Under the pieces are notes generated by a model. It did no database searches. It was given only the letters and a program-made list of their open reading frames with translations, and had not been told where the DNA came from. Shown piece after piece: positions 41,992 through 51,841 of a stretch of DNA of 64,000 bases. Every line of letters begins with the position of its first letter. Within the stretch, counting starts at the first letter, position 1. This DNA is from Chryseobacterium lathyri (GTDB lineage Bacteria; Bacteroidota; Bacteroidia; Flavobacteriales; Weeksellaceae): the NCBI RefSeq assembly GCF_030812195.1, contig NZ_JAUSSF010000001.1:992001-1056000 (forward strand), written 5' to 3'. The translations under genes and the position numbers were made by a program.

Positions 41992-44064
41992 TTAATATCC
42001 GGGTAATTGACTCAGATTTGGATTATCAACTAAAGGATGTCCCGCTGACTGCGCAGCAAAAGGCAACAATTCTGTTTTATTCGGTACAAATCCGTAGAAA
42101 AGACCATCTCCTCCACCTTCGATCCAGTTTGGATACGTTCCTCCGTTTTCTGCTGAACCGGTTGGTTTTGTGTAGATAATACTCCCGATCTGGAGCTGAC
42201 CCGCAGCGGCTCCTATAAATCCGGCTGTCCTTTTTGCATTGCTGTTAAATGTACTGTTATAAGCCTGGAACATATTTGCAGGATACCATTTGTCATCTGT
42301 TGTTGTGGTTTGTCCGTGTGCTACTGCAATAGCTCTTAATGCAGTCTGATAATTCGCGAAATCAGCAGTCGGAACATTAGTAATTACTGCAATTTCTGCA
42401 GGGCTCGTAATATCAATATATTTTAATGCCAAAAACGGATCACCATAAATCTGAGCATTTTTTTCAAGTTTATAAAGTCGGTAAACAGGTGTATTTGCAT
42501 AGGCTCCCGTTCTATTTGACAGGTTTTTCATCGCCTGTTTTGTTGCATCAATTTCACTTGCTAAACGATTCATACGAATCAAATCTGTACGAAGATTAAA
42601 CTCTCCGGCAAACTCCCATTTACGCTCCTGAACAATAGCCGCTTCAAATGCCTGCTGACCGGACGGAACCGGTATAGCCCCGATTCCTGCACGGTTTCTT
42701 ACCTGCATAAAAGCAGCAGTTCCTGCAGCAGTAGGTCCTCCGTTGAGATAGTTTTGAGTTTCTGCATACATTAATAAAACATCTGCATATCTTAAAACAG
42801 GAATATTTAAATTACGTGCATCTGCCGCCTGAGGCGCCACACACCATCCCATTCTGAATTTACCTGACAGGATGCAGGAAAATGTAGTTCCGGCATTCAC
42901 CCAGGTATCACCGGGTAAACCATTATTTAAGAAATATACACTGTAAGAAGTACAAGAAACATCTCTACGTGTATCTCCCTGATTAAAAGACAAATAATAA
43001 CTAGGAAGAATGAACTGTAATGCCTTTCTTGATCCGTACGTTCCTCTATGAGAACCTTCATTGGCGTACACTCCAAAAGCTGAGTTTGTATTTGCCCCGT
43101 ACTCAGCAATTTGCCAAAGAATTTCTGAGTTTGTCACTGAAAATTTTCTCTGGCAGAAATTGAACCACAAGGCTTCAAAACCACTTTTGCCACTCTGAGC
43201 CTGAACCAAAGAATTGGTTCCTCCGTTAATAATAGTGGCACAGGCATTATCCGCAATCTGATACAATTGCTGAATTCTGCTGTTATCACTGCGACGCGAC
43301 ATCATTGCCCCGCTTCCGGTATTCAGGTCCCAACGAAGGGAATAACCTGCTGCATAAAGAGCAATTCTTGCCAATAAGGCATTGACTCCCTGTTTTGTTA
43401 AACGTTCTGTTGTTGCGTATCCACTTTGCCCAAAGCTTGGAACGTTGGTTACGGATTCCTGAAGATCCGCAATGATACGATCGTAAATTTCATCTCTTGA
43501 GGTACGTTTTGGATATAATGTATTCGGGTCATTCGGATCCATCTCATCAAGAGGTTTAAAAACCGAAGGGACGTCTCCGTAAACACGAATTAAATTATAA
43601 TAACAAAATGCACGAATGGCCTTCACTTCAGCCAATAAAGCATCACGTTTTGTACTGGCTTCCATTTTGCTTAATCCGCTCACCGCAATATTTGTTCTTT
43701 CAATAACCGCATACATCGCAGAATAAATCCCTGTTACTGTATTCGGGGTATAAGCATCATATTGATAGTTGGCAATGTTATATTTGGAATTATTTGTAGA
43801 GCCATCTTCTGAAGAGTGGGTTACTGTGTCCCCAGCTCCTAACTGATAATACATTTCAGTTGGAACTACACCTCTGTAACAGCCCAGAACAAACATCTCT
43901 GCAGTATCTATATTTTTAAATACAGATTCTGTATCCAATGAATTGTAGGCGGGTTGGTCCAGAAAATCTTCACTGCATGAATTCATGGCTAAAACAGCAA
44001 CGAAAATTGAGGGAAGAATGACTAATTTTCTTAGAAATATGGGAGTATTATATATATTTTTCAT
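41992..44064 (-). CDS. SusD-like outer-membrane glycan-binding lipoprotein
   Basis: A 690-residue RagB/SusD protein. The lipoprotein signal ends LAMNSC (Cys30), and the following SEDF is the acidic surface-export signal typical of Bacteroidota lipoproteins. TPR-like helices follow (EMFVLGCYRGVVPTEMYYQL, RDALLAEVKAIRAFCYYNLI) with the conserved C-terminal RYADVLLMYAETQNYLNGG. It caps the SusC barrel and binds oligosaccharide at the cell surface; the surrounding enzymes point to RG-I fragments. It follows susC by 18 bp. Confidence 0.95.
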   Translation of the reverse strand: MKNIYNTPIFLRKLVILPSIFVAVLAMNSCSEDFLDQPAYNSLDTESVFKNIDTAEMFVLGCYRGVVPTEMYYQLGAGDTVTHSSEDGSTNNSKYNIANYQYDAYTPNTVTGIYSAMYAVIERTNIAVSGLSKMEASTKRDALLAEVKAIRAFCYYNLIRVYGDVPSVFKPLDEMDPNDPNTLYPKRTSRDEIYDRIIADLQESVTNVPSFGQSGYATTERLTKQGVNALLARIALYAAGYSLRWDLNTGSGAMMSRRSDNSRIQQLYQIADNACATIINGGTNSLVQAQSGKSGFEALWFNFCQRKFSVTNSEILWQIAEYGANTNSAFGVYANEGSHRGTYGSRKALQFILPSYYLSFNQGDTRRDVSCTSYSVYFLNNGLPGDTWVNAGTTFSCILSGKFRMGWCVAPQAADARNLNIPVLRYADVLLMYAETQNYLNGGPTAAGTAAFMQVRNRAGIGAIPVPSGQQAFEAAIVQERKWEFAGEFNLRTDLIRMNRLASEIDATKQAMKNLSNRTGAYANTPVYRLYKLEKNAQIYGDPFLALKYIDITSPAEIAVITNVPTADFANYQTALRAIAVAHGQTTTTDDKWYPANMFQAYNSTFNSNAKRTAGFIGAAAGQLQIGSIIYTKPTGSAENGGTYPNWIEGGGDGLFYGFVPNKTELLPFAAQSAGHPLVDNPNLSQLPGY

Positions 44065-44082
44065 GATTTTAGATATTATATA

Positions 44083-47000
44083 TTAGAAAGTTAAATTAAG
44101 ACCAAGAACATAGCTTCTTGAACGAGGATATGTAGAACTGTCATACCCAGGTGTAACAGTCACCCCGCTTGCCGCCGAAACTTCAGGATCATAACCTGAA
44201 TACCCTGTAATTGTCGCCAAATTATTAACGGTAAAATAGATACGCGCATTGGTGAGCATCACTTTATTTAAAAATTCTTTAGGAAAAGAATATCCTAATG
44301 TTACCTGGGCAATTCTCAGATAAGAACCGTCTTCCACATAGTATGATGATGGGTAGGCAATATTCGAAGTGTTTGTATTGCTTAAACTCCAAAGGCTTGA
44401 GCCTTCATTCGGATTCAGTTCTTTTAATCTTACTAAATTTGTTGTTGCCTGCCCCGTATTAGGATCAATCAAATGATAATAATTGTTTCCGAATTCCGAA
44501 GGAACATTCTGGAACATCGCATATGGACTTAAACTTTGTTTAGTAGCATTATAAATATCATTTCCAACGCTGAATTTCATAAATACAGCCAGGTCAAAGC
44601 CTTTGTAAGAAAAATTATTACTGATGCCCCCGATAAAGTCCGGAGTACCGTTTCCAATCTTCCGCATTTTTCTTGTAAACTGGTCTCCTGCTTCATTATC
44701 GGCAGCAAATTTCATATCGCCCGGTTTAGGAGTTCCGGTTGCAGGTTTTACAACGCCTGGGTTTAAGGTTAATGATCCGTCCGGATTTTGAGTAAAATCA
44801 TCCGTAGTATAAACTCCCTGATAAATATATCCGTACATATCGCCTAATTCTTCTCCTACAGTTGCATAGTAGGTCACCATTCCCGTTCTGCTGCCTCCTA
44901 CACTGAATGTTTTATTCAGTTGCCCGTTTTCAAGAGAAAGAACTTTAGATTTATTGAAAGAGATATTAAGATCGGTTGTCCATCTGAAATTTTCTGATTT
45001 TAAATTCACTGTATTTAGCGTGAATTCCATCCCTCTGTTTCTCATGGAACCGATATTCTGATATTGTCTTGAATATCCTGAAGAAACGGGAAGTACACTT
45101 TCGAAAAGCATTTTGCTTACGTTATTGTTATACCATTCGGAGGTTAATTTAATTCTATTGTTAAAAAAAGCTAAATCTACACCAATATTGGTTGTTTTCA
45201 GCTCTTCCCACTGAAGATCACGATTTCCCCAGTTTGTACTTGTAACGTATGCCGGATATCCCTGAGTATTATTTATTGGGTAATCTGTCAGTAAAACATT
45301 GGTTCTCCATAAGTTATTAGCGACCCCATTGTTACCGGTTACCCCATATTCAATTCTTAATTTGAAATCATTAACGATTTTATTGATCTTATGATCCTGC
45401 CAGAAATTTTCCTGAGAAACACGCCAAGCACCTGCTACAGATGGAAAATATCCCCATCGGGAACCTTCTGCAAATTTTGAAGAACCATCCGCACGGATTG
45501 TTCCTGTAATTAAATAACGATTATCATAATTATAATTCGCACGGGCAAAATAGGACAGTAAGCTGTTGCTTGATCTGTCTGTATTTTTATCGGCTACTGT
45601 TGCGTTCGCAATATCATCCAGTCCGAAATTCGGGTAAGGGAACTTTGTAAGTTTCATGCTGCTTCCTTCGGATTCTTCATACCAGATTTCGTTCCCGATT
45701 AAAGCATTTACTTTATGCTTTTCACCAAAAGTTTTATTATAATTTAAAGTATTGGTGATCTGATAACGGAATGTTTCTGCATTGGCAATACTTCCGTTGA
45801 TTCCTGTGTTGATAGGATCTGTAAGAAACGCACGGGAATTCCGGTCTGAAAATGATGTTGATTTGCTGTTTGTCCAGCTATACTGTCCGGCGGTTCTCCA
45901 TGTGAAGTTTTTCAGGAAGTCAAATTCGACACCTGCATTGGCTACGAATGTTCTTGTACGTTTGTTTGAAGTTGAGGCCTGGGTTTCTATGTATGGATTT
46001 TCTGTATCGAAACCAGAATCCAAAGCTGAGAAATCCGGGAAAGTTTGAGTGTTGAACAAACGATCCTGAGTAAATAATGTACCTCCCGTAATAGGCTGAA
46101 GAAGAATTTTTTTCATTCCTGAATAAGCACCTCCACCGTTCACAGAATTGTTCGTAAACATGGCATTGAAATCTACTCTTACCCCTTTATACAATTCTGA
46201 ATTGATGTTGGCACGTAATGAGTTTCTTGTCTCGCTAAAGTTTTGAAGCAATCCATCCTGTTTATTGTAATTATAACTGATGAATGCCTGTGTTTTATCA
46301 TTTCCTACAGAAACGTTTACGTTGTGGTTCTGAGTTAATCCTGTTCCTCCCAACATTTTTTCCTGCCAGTCTAATGCAGAAGCAGATCCGTAGCGATTGG
46401 CAATTCTCTGATTGGCTCCGGAATAAAATCCTGGTGAATCTGTCCCCAGATTATTGTCAAAAACATTACTCCACGCTGATGGTTTGGACTGAAGCACTCC
46501 CAATTCGTACTGATACTTTACATATTGTTCCGGATTTGAGAGCATATCCAGTTTTTTTGAAAGCATATCAAATGACATGAAAGTATTATAGGTGATAACC
46601 GTTCTTCCTTTTTTCCCGCTTTTAGTTTTAATAACAATAATACCGTTGGAACCACGGGCCCCGTAAATGGCAATGGCAGAAGCTCCTTTTAGTACATCGA
46701 TACTTTCAATATCATTAGGATGAATCACATTCAAAGCGTTATCCAATTGGAAACCGTCTACAATATAAAGCGGATCAGAACTTTGAGTAATAGAAGAACC
46801 TCCCCTGATCGTAACATTTGCGTTGGCTCCCGGAGCTCCACCCGCTGTCACGATATTCAGACCTGCAGCTCTTCCCTGCAACGCCTGTAAAGCGTTCATT
46901 GCCGGCGTGGCCGCTAAATCTTTTGCCGAAACTGAAGAAACAGATCCTGTTAAATCTGACTTCTTAACTTTACCATAACCAATAACAACTACTTCTTCAA

Positions 47001-47124
47001 TATCTTTTGTACCATTTTTCACAGTATCATTTACCGTCTTTTGCCCCCAGACAAAACTTGTTGAAAGCATAAATGCCGGAAACACTATTCGCTTTATATT
47101 TTTGTGTTTAACTATCAAAGACAT
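44083..47124 (-). CDS. SusC-like TonB-dependent transporter
   Basis: A 1013-residue TonB-linked outer-membrane protein. After the signal peptide (to ~28) comes DTVKNGTKDIEEVVVIGYG, a TonB-box-like segment, and the plug (VKKSDLTGSVSSVSAKDL, LQALQGRAAGLNIVTAGGAP, SDPLYIVDGFQ). The 22-strand barrel ends with a terminal aromatic residue (GLNLTF). The carboxypeptidase-regulatory-like extension found at the front of most SusC proteins is missing. It imports oligosaccharides using TonB energy with the SusD partner encoded next. A double CAG repeat lies 48-67 bp upstream. Confidence 0.95.
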   Translation of the reverse strand: MSLIVKHKNIKRIVFPAFMLSTSFVWGQKTVNDTVKNGTKDIEEVVVIGYGKVKKSDLTGSVSSVSAKDLAATPAMNALQALQGRAAGLNIVTAGGAPGANANVTIRGGSSITQSSDPLYIVDGFQLDNALNVIHPNDIESIDVLKGASAIAIYGARGSNGIIVIKTKSGKKGRTVITYNTFMSFDMLSKKLDMLSNPEQYVKYQYELGVLQSKPSAWSNVFDNNLGTDSPGFYSGANQRIANRYGSASALDWQEKMLGGTGLTQNHNVNVSVGNDKTQAFISYNYNKQDGLLQNFSETRNSLRANINSELYKGVRVDFNAMFTNNSVNGGGAYSGMKKILLQPITGGTLFTQDRLFNTQTFPDFSALDSGFDTENPYIETQASTSNKRTRTFVANAGVEFDFLKNFTWRTAGQYSWTNSKSTSFSDRNSRAFLTDPINTGINGSIANAETFRYQITNTLNYNKTFGEKHKVNALIGNEIWYEESEGSSMKLTKFPYPNFGLDDIANATVADKNTDRSSNSLLSYFARANYNYDNRYLITGTIRADGSSKFAEGSRWGYFPSVAGAWRVSQENFWQDHKINKIVNDFKLRIEYGVTGNNGVANNLWRTNVLLTDYPINNTQGYPAYVTSTNWGNRDLQWEELKTTNIGVDLAFFNNRIKLTSEWYNNNVSKMLFESVLPVSSGYSRQYQNIGSMRNRGMEFTLNTVNLKSENFRWTTDLNISFNKSKVLSLENGQLNKTFSVGGSRTGMVTYYATVGEELGDMYGYIYQGVYTTDDFTQNPDGSLTLNPGVVKPATGTPKPGDMKFAADNEAGDQFTRKMRKIGNGTPDFIGGISNNFSYKGFDLAVFMKFSVGNDIYNATKQSLSPYAMFQNVPSEFGNNYYHLIDPNTGQATTNLVRLKELNPNEGSSLWSLSNTNTSNIAYPSSYYVEDGSYLRIAQVTLGYSFPKEFLNKVMLTNARIYFTVNNLATITGYSGYDPEVSAASGVTVTPGYDSSTYPRSRSYVLGLNLTF

Positions 47125-47171
47125 ATATTAATTTTTATGTTACCAAAATACACCGTTACAAAAATTCGGGC

Positions 47172-47191
47172 ATCCTGCAATATCCTGTATT
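47172..47191 (-). promoter_or_regulatory. Candidate operator upstream of susC (double CAG repeat)
   Basis: On the minus strand AATACAGGATATTGCAGGAT, with CAGGAT twice exactly 10 bp apart. It aligns with the rhaEW site at 41783-41802 at 15 of 20 positions. Its closeness to the start codon means either a short leader or binding within the leader. Confidence 0.5.
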
Positions 47192-47353
47192 AAAATATTC
47201 GTAATTTATCATAATTAACCGCAAATATTTAAATTATATATTAAAATAGATCATAAATAACTTATAAATCATCAAACATTCAGTAAAATAATTAACTAAA
47301 CAGTGAATTAAAAATTCCTGTTTCAAATAGACTAGAGTTCTATTGCTTTTAAT

Positions 47354-47383
47354 AAAAAGACACTGAAAAAATCAGTGCCTTTT
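47354..47383 (-). terminator. Terminator after rhaT
   Basis: Read on the minus strand: AAAAGGCACTGA, a T-rich loop, TCAGTGTCTTTT, then TTATT. The stem has one mismatch. It lies ~65-95 bp beyond the rhaT stop and isolates susC, which has its own promoter region. Confidence 0.7.
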
Positions 47384-47447
47384 AAAAGAGCTAAAATTTT
47401 AACTCTGAAACTATATGAACGGATAAATGTGAAATCGTAAATGAAAT

Positions 47448-48536
47448 TTATCGCAAAGAATTTCCGTATCCTACAATCAAAATAGAGACAAACATCACGA
47501 TCATTCCGACAGAAATGGTTATAATTGTTTTTTTGGAAACTCCTTTCCATTCTTTGATAATAATACCCCATAAATTGGCAATAAAAATAATAAAGGCCAT
47601 GTGTAAAATCCATGAGCTGGCTCCATTCCCCATTTTACTTTCACCCATTCCGTAAAAGAAGAACTGTAAAAACCACATGGTTCCGGCAAGCGCACAGAAA
47701 ATCAGGTTGCGTACAACCGGTACATTTCTTCTGGTATAATCAGTGTAAGATTTATTTTTAATGGCTAAATACAAACACCCAATTAGATTGACTGCCATAC
47801 CGCCCCAAAGAACAACAACGTAGGTTACATTATTTTGAAAAAGGAATTCTCCTTGATTCGGATTGGCTATTTTCCAGGCTTCATTGGCTACTATTGCCAT
47901 TGGTTTTCCAGCTTCCAGCCCGAAGTTGAAGCACGCACTTAAAACACCGGAAATGATGGAAACAATTAATCCCAGTCCGAATTTATATTCCGTTTTTACT
48001 TCTACGCCGTGAGGATCTATTGAATCGGTTTGCAACTCTTTTTCCTTCATCATTCCTGCTTTTCCGCTGATGATGATTCCGATAACACAAACCAGAAGCC
48101 CAAGTAACACAAACTGTCCCCATTTGCTGCTAAACAGCAAACCGATATTGTCTTTTCCTGTTTGTGGAGAAAATTCATAATAAATAGAGGGAACCAGTGA
48201 ACCAAACACCATACAAAGCCCCAAAATAATGCTGCTTCCGAGCGCTACTCCCAGATATCTAACTCCCAAACCATAAGTAAAACCACCAATTCCCCACAAA
48301 GCACCAAACAAAAATGTCAGCCCCAATATGGAAGAACTTTCGTTCTGAATAATTCCCCAAAAATCAGGGATGGTAAGAAATGCCGCAAGTGGCGGAACGA
48401 TGATCCAGGAAAAAACTCCTCCTATTAGCCAATAGGTTTCCCAGGACCAGCCTTTTACTTTTTTATAGGGTAAGTAAAAGCTCCCTGAAGAAAAGCCCCC
48501 TAAGAAGTGGAAAAAAACTCCTAATAATGCATTCAT
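47448..48536 (-). CDS. rhaT: L-rhamnose/proton symporter
   Basis: A 362-residue integral membrane protein with about ten helices. It begins NALLGVFFHFLGGFSSGSFY with LPYKKVKGWSWETYWL, characteristic of RhaT, and includes GFTYGLGVRYLGVALGSSI and a conserved GLEAGKPMA loop. It carries L-rhamnose with protons across the cytoplasmic membrane. It lies between the extracellular and periplasmic enzymes and the SusC/D genes, on the same strand. The 169-bp gap upstream holds a dispersed repeat and a CGATTGC site, so it may have its own promoter. Confidence 0.95.
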   Translation of the reverse strand: MNALLGVFFHFLGGFSSGSFYLPYKKVKGWSWETYWLIGGVFSWIIVPPLAAFLTIPDFWGIIQNESSSILGLTFLFGALWGIGGFTYGLGVRYLGVALGSSIILGLCMVFGSLVPSIYYEFSPQTGKDNIGLLFSSKWGQFVLLGLLVCVIGIIISGKAGMMKEKELQTDSIDPHGVEVKTEYKFGLGLIVSIISGVLSACFNFGLEAGKPMAIVANEAWKIANPNQGEFLFQNNVTYVVVLWGGMAVNLIGCLYLAIKNKSYTDYTRRNVPVVRNLIFCALAGTMWFLQFFFYGMGESKMGNGASSWILHMAFIIFIANLWGIIIKEWKGVSKKTIITISVGMIVMFVSILIVGYGNSLR

Positions 48537-48577
48537 AATTTTATCTTATGGATTGAATTTGAAAATTAATACTATGA

Positions 48578-48590
48578 AATCGATTGCGCA
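48578..48590 (-). promoter_or_regulatory. CGATTGC-type site upstream of rhaT
   Basis: AATCGATTGCGCA, 42-54 bp before the rhaT start. It shares AATCGATTGCGCA with 51842-51854 before the PL11 gene. AATCGATT is palindromic with a central CG, as in LacI-family operators. Candidate binding site of the LacI-type regulator encoded at 60678. Confidence 0.4.
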
Positions 48591-48618
48591 TCTTGTAGTG
48601 TCATGTTACAATAATAAT

Positions 48619-48670
48619 TTTTTTGTCCTGAAACAAAAGTTTAAGACCTGGAATCATCCGCTAAAAATTA
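48619..48670. repeat. Dispersed intergenic element, copy 1
   Basis: Contains TTTTGTCCTGAAACAAAAG, then TTTAAGACCTGGAATC and ATCCGCTAAAAATTAAC. The same order of blocks occurs at 61717-61777 with a few differences and a longer middle. A dispersed intergenic sequence of this genome; function unknown. Confidence 0.7.
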
Positions 48671-48705
48671 ACTCAGTGAAAATTAAACAATTTTTGAATA
48701 TTGAT

Positions 48706-49869
48706 TTACTTTATTTTATAAACTTCACTTGCAGCAAGCAACAGACAGCCTAAACCATAATCTTCAAAATCAGGTTGCTTGTCAATGGCAAGCGGCTGAC
48801 CGTCTTTAGGTTCCTTTCCTGTTCCCTGTACCCAGCCTAAAAATCCATTCGGCTGGACAGAATCTTTTACAATTGCATTCCAGGCTTTTACAACAACGGG
48901 TAAATATGTTTTTTTATCAATCAACCCTTTATTAATTCCATACGCCATTCCATACACAAACAGAGCTGTGCCCGTCATTTCTTTGCCTCCGAAGTTGGCA
49001 GGATCATGCAGACTTACATTCCAAAAACCATCTTCCCTCTGAATGGGCAGCAAAGCCGATAACAGGTCTTTGTAATCCTGTAAATATTCCTGATAATGCG
49101 GATCAGATTCCGGTGTATCTTCCAATGTCCGAGCCAGAGCTGCAACTACCCAACCGTTTCCGCGGCTCCAGTAGCAATCTTCGCCGTTGGGTTCTGTGTA
49201 AGGTGGAACAAAGCTTTTATCTCGCCACCAAAGCTTGTCTTTTGGGTTGTATAAGCCATTTCCTCCATGCTTATATTTCGTAAAGGCATACATTTCGTAA
49301 TTTTTATCGAAATATTTTTGTTCACCTGTAATTCTGCCCAGTTTTGTAAAGATGGGCATTCCCATTTGAAGAGCATCGATCCACCACCAGTCATCTGATT
49401 TTTTGGAAGCAATCATACTGTCCATTGAGGCTTTCACAAATTTTATTCTCTCCGGATTTTTTTTTCCATCAATTTCATAAAGATCCAGATACGTCTGTCC
49501 GCAAGCCTGATTGTCTGCATTACGGGTATAGGTACCGCGCATCATGTCCCAGTTGTGTTTTTGAGACCAGTCGATGGCATAATCGTAATATTCTTTTTTA
49601 GGATCTATTTTATACAATGCCATTAGTCCTTCATAGTAAACAGCCCGTGTCCACAAATTGCTTGGCCACACTTTTTTGCCGACAACTTCTTTTCCCGCAT
49701 CCGGCCATTTGTTCATGAAATATTGATTTGCCCTCCGTGAAACTTCCAAAATTTCTTTTTTATCCGGAAGATTAACTTTTTCTGCCGCTGTTGGTTTCTG
49801 AACCGAGCAGGAGGATAAGATTCCAAAAATCAACGCAAAAAAAGCGCCTCTCATTAGTACTTTCTTCAT
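48706..49869 (-). CDS. Unsaturated rhamnogalacturonyl hydrolase, GH105
   Basis: A 387-residue lipoprotein (signal ending GILSSC, Cys21) with an alpha/alpha-barrel. GH105 motifs: WTRAVYYEGLMALYKID, NADNQACGQTYLDLYEID, the catalytic aspartate region WWWIDALQMGMP (D165), and YWSRGNGWVVAALARTLED. It hydrates and removes the unsaturated galacturonate left at the non-reducing end by the PL11 lyase, releasing it from the next rhamnose. Lipid anchoring suggests a location in the outer membrane or periplasm. It follows the PL11 gene by 67 bp, an order that mirrors the reaction sequence. Confidence 0.94.
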   Translation of the reverse strand: MKKVLMRGAFFALIFGILSSCSVQKPTAAEKVNLPDKKEILEVSRRANQYFMNKWPDAGKEVVGKKVWPSNLWTRAVYYEGLMALYKIDPKKEYYDYAIDWSQKHNWDMMRGTYTRNADNQACGQTYLDLYEIDGKKNPERIKFVKASMDSMIASKKSDDWWWIDALQMGMPIFTKLGRITGEQKYFDKNYEMYAFTKYKHGGNGLYNPKDKLWWRDKSFVPPYTEPNGEDCYWSRGNGWVVAALARTLEDTPESDPHYQEYLQDYKDLLSALLPIQREDGFWNVSLHDPANFGGKEMTGTALFVYGMAYGINKGLIDKKTYLPVVVKAWNAIVKDSVQPNGFLGWVQGTGKEPKDGQPLAIDKQPDFEDYGLGCLLLAASEVYKIK

Positions 49870-49936
49870 AATTATATATATTTTTTATTTACAATCTTTT
49901 AGTTTTAAAAATTTCAACATTAAGAAAATTAAAGGA

Positions 49937-51811
49937 TTAAGGTTTAACGGTATGAATATTTGGTGCAGGAACCTTCAAAACCGATTCGTCCAGATAATAA
50001 TCTGTATGCGGAGGCTGGTTGTAGCCTACATTTTGCCAAACAATACTCAATCTGTACTGTGGATTGTGCATCAGTGTATACAAACGATGCTTTGTAGGAA
50101 TTGTTGAACTGAAAATCCGAAGCTCCTGATTGTCTGAAGTTCTGTAAATCACTTCTTCCCGCCAGTCTCCAAATAGATCAGCAACCAAAGAAGGGTTTTT
50201 CTTGGTGCCGTTGTTTGATTCACACTGAAAATCTTTAGCGTCAAAGATTAGACTCGATTTTTCTTTCATCCAATCCCATTTTGACACTGAGGTCCCGTCT
50301 AAAATTTCACTTAAAAAATCTCCATCCCAATAAATTCCCATATTACAGGCAGGATTTTTATCACTTATTTTTCTTCCTTTAGTATTGTAAACGCCTTTCA
50401 GACCAGCTCCCGCAGCCCAAGATTCTGAACCTTGATAACGGGGATCGATATTTAAAGACAATCCTCTTCCCGGTCCCTGAAATTTGCCTTGTTTACTATA
50501 AATTAAAGAAGGTAATTTCCATAAAACTTTACCCGTTGCACCCGCTCTGAAATGAGCACCCGCATCGTCAAACCTTTCCTGAATATCGAAAATTTCCAAT
50601 CCGGGAGATGAGGGATCCAGGTCACCAACATGCAATGCATCACCGTGGCCAAAGCCCGTGCTGTTCAAGACTTTTCCGTTATCATCAACCGTCATTGCAC
50701 CAAAGATAATTTCATCTTTTCCATCATTATCAACGTCGGCAATGCTCAGGTTATGATTTCCCTGACCCCGATATTTTTTATTTTCTTCCGGGCTTTCCGT
50801 ATCGAAAAGCCATCTCAAACTGAGTTTTTTATCTTTATAATCCCAAGCTGCGATTGTCGTCCGGGTATAATAACCTCTCGACATAATGATGCTCGGCGTT
50901 TTACCGTCCAGATAAGCAACTGCACCCAAAAACCGGTCGATACGGTTTCCTTTCGCATCCCCCCAAGTTTCAGTCATTTGTTCAGGAGTTGGATTTAAAC
51001 TGCCTGCAAATCTGGGAACTTCATAATGAACTGTATTAATTTCCTCACCTGTTTCACCATTAAAAACAGTCAAATATTCAGGCCCGGAAAGGATAAATCC
51101 GTTTTCATTCCGATAATCTTTGTCAGGGTTTCCAATAAATTTCCCTTTACCATCTTTGCTTCCGTCTGCAGTTTTCATCACCACTTCTGCTTTACCGTCC
51201 TGATCTAAATCATACACTAAAAACTGGGTGTAATGCGCCCCTTCCCTGATATTTTTCCCTAAGTTAATTTCCCACAACAACTTTCCGTTCAATTTATAAG
51301 CCTGAATAATGGGCTCATCTGTAAAACCTTTCTGACTGTTGTCCTTGGATTGCCCCGTCTGATGAAGTATAATTTCATACTCACCATCTCCGTCCAGATC
51401 GGCCACAGAAGCATCGTTGGGCGTATATCCAACCGGTGTTTTTAAAGGAATTGAAAAATAGGGTTTTTGATTAGTAGCATATTTCGCAGAATCTTGATCA
51501 ATCTCCTGATCTTGGGTATTGGATCTTACGAAATAGGTGTAATTCTTTGTTTTATCCGCCGTTGTATCTAAAAAACTGGTTTCGTTAAGCAGTGGTTTTT
51601 CATTCAGTTTTTTGCTTGAGTTATTTTCAACACGGTATAAATCAAACTGAATATTCTGCGTTTCTGTTCCCAACAAACGCCAGCTCACAAAAACCCCTGA
51701 TTCTGAGGGTATCGCGACAATTCCTCTTTTCAGATACTCCATTTGCCTTTGTGCGGAAAGAAGCTGTGAGAAAACGATTGTCATTAAAATAAGGTTATAT
51801 TTTATATTCAT
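49937..51811 (-). CDS. Rhamnogalacturonan lyase, PL11
   Basis: A 624-residue protein with a signal peptide (ending SQLLSAQ). The sequence follows the PL11 eight-bladed propeller: RQMEYLKRGIVAIPSESGVF at the mature N-terminus, a fibronectin-like strand region (FVSWRLLGTETQNIQFDLYR), and many calcium-binding D-x-D-G-D loops (VADLDGDGEYEI, VYDLDQDGKAEVVMKTADG, IADVDNDGKDEIIFGA). It cleaves Rha-GalA linkages of the RG-I backbone by beta-elimination, leaving unsaturated galacturonate ends. Ca2+ dependence is expected from the loops. Encoded between GH106 and GH105. Confidence 0.95.
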   Translation of the reverse strand: MNIKYNLILMTIVFSQLLSAQRQMEYLKRGIVAIPSESGVFVSWRLLGTETQNIQFDLYRVENNSSKKLNEKPLLNETSFLDTTADKTKNYTYFVRSNTQDQEIDQDSAKYATNQKPYFSIPLKTPVGYTPNDASVADLDGDGEYEIILHQTGQSKDNSQKGFTDEPIIQAYKLNGKLLWEINLGKNIREGAHYTQFLVYDLDQDGKAEVVMKTADGSKDGKGKFIGNPDKDYRNENGFILSGPEYLTVFNGETGEEINTVHYEVPRFAGSLNPTPEQMTETWGDAKGNRIDRFLGAVAYLDGKTPSIIMSRGYYTRTTIAAWDYKDKKLSLRWLFDTESPEENKKYRGQGNHNLSIADVDNDGKDEIIFGAMTVDDNGKVLNSTGFGHGDALHVGDLDPSSPGLEIFDIQERFDDAGAHFRAGATGKVLWKLPSLIYSKQGKFQGPGRGLSLNIDPRYQGSESWAAGAGLKGVYNTKGRKISDKNPACNMGIYWDGDFLSEILDGTSVSKWDWMKEKSSLIFDAKDFQCESNNGTKKNPSLVADLFGDWREEVIYRTSDNQELRIFSSTIPTKHRLYTLMHNPQYRLSIVWQNVGYNQPPHTDYYLDESVLKVPAPNIHTVKP

Positions 51812-51841
51812 AATTCTGAACTATTCAAATTAACATAATTC

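Noticed and set aside
48553..48753. 66-codon plus-strand frame between rhaT and GH105
   Set aside because: It runs through a dispersed repeat and into the end of the GH105 gene; no family features.
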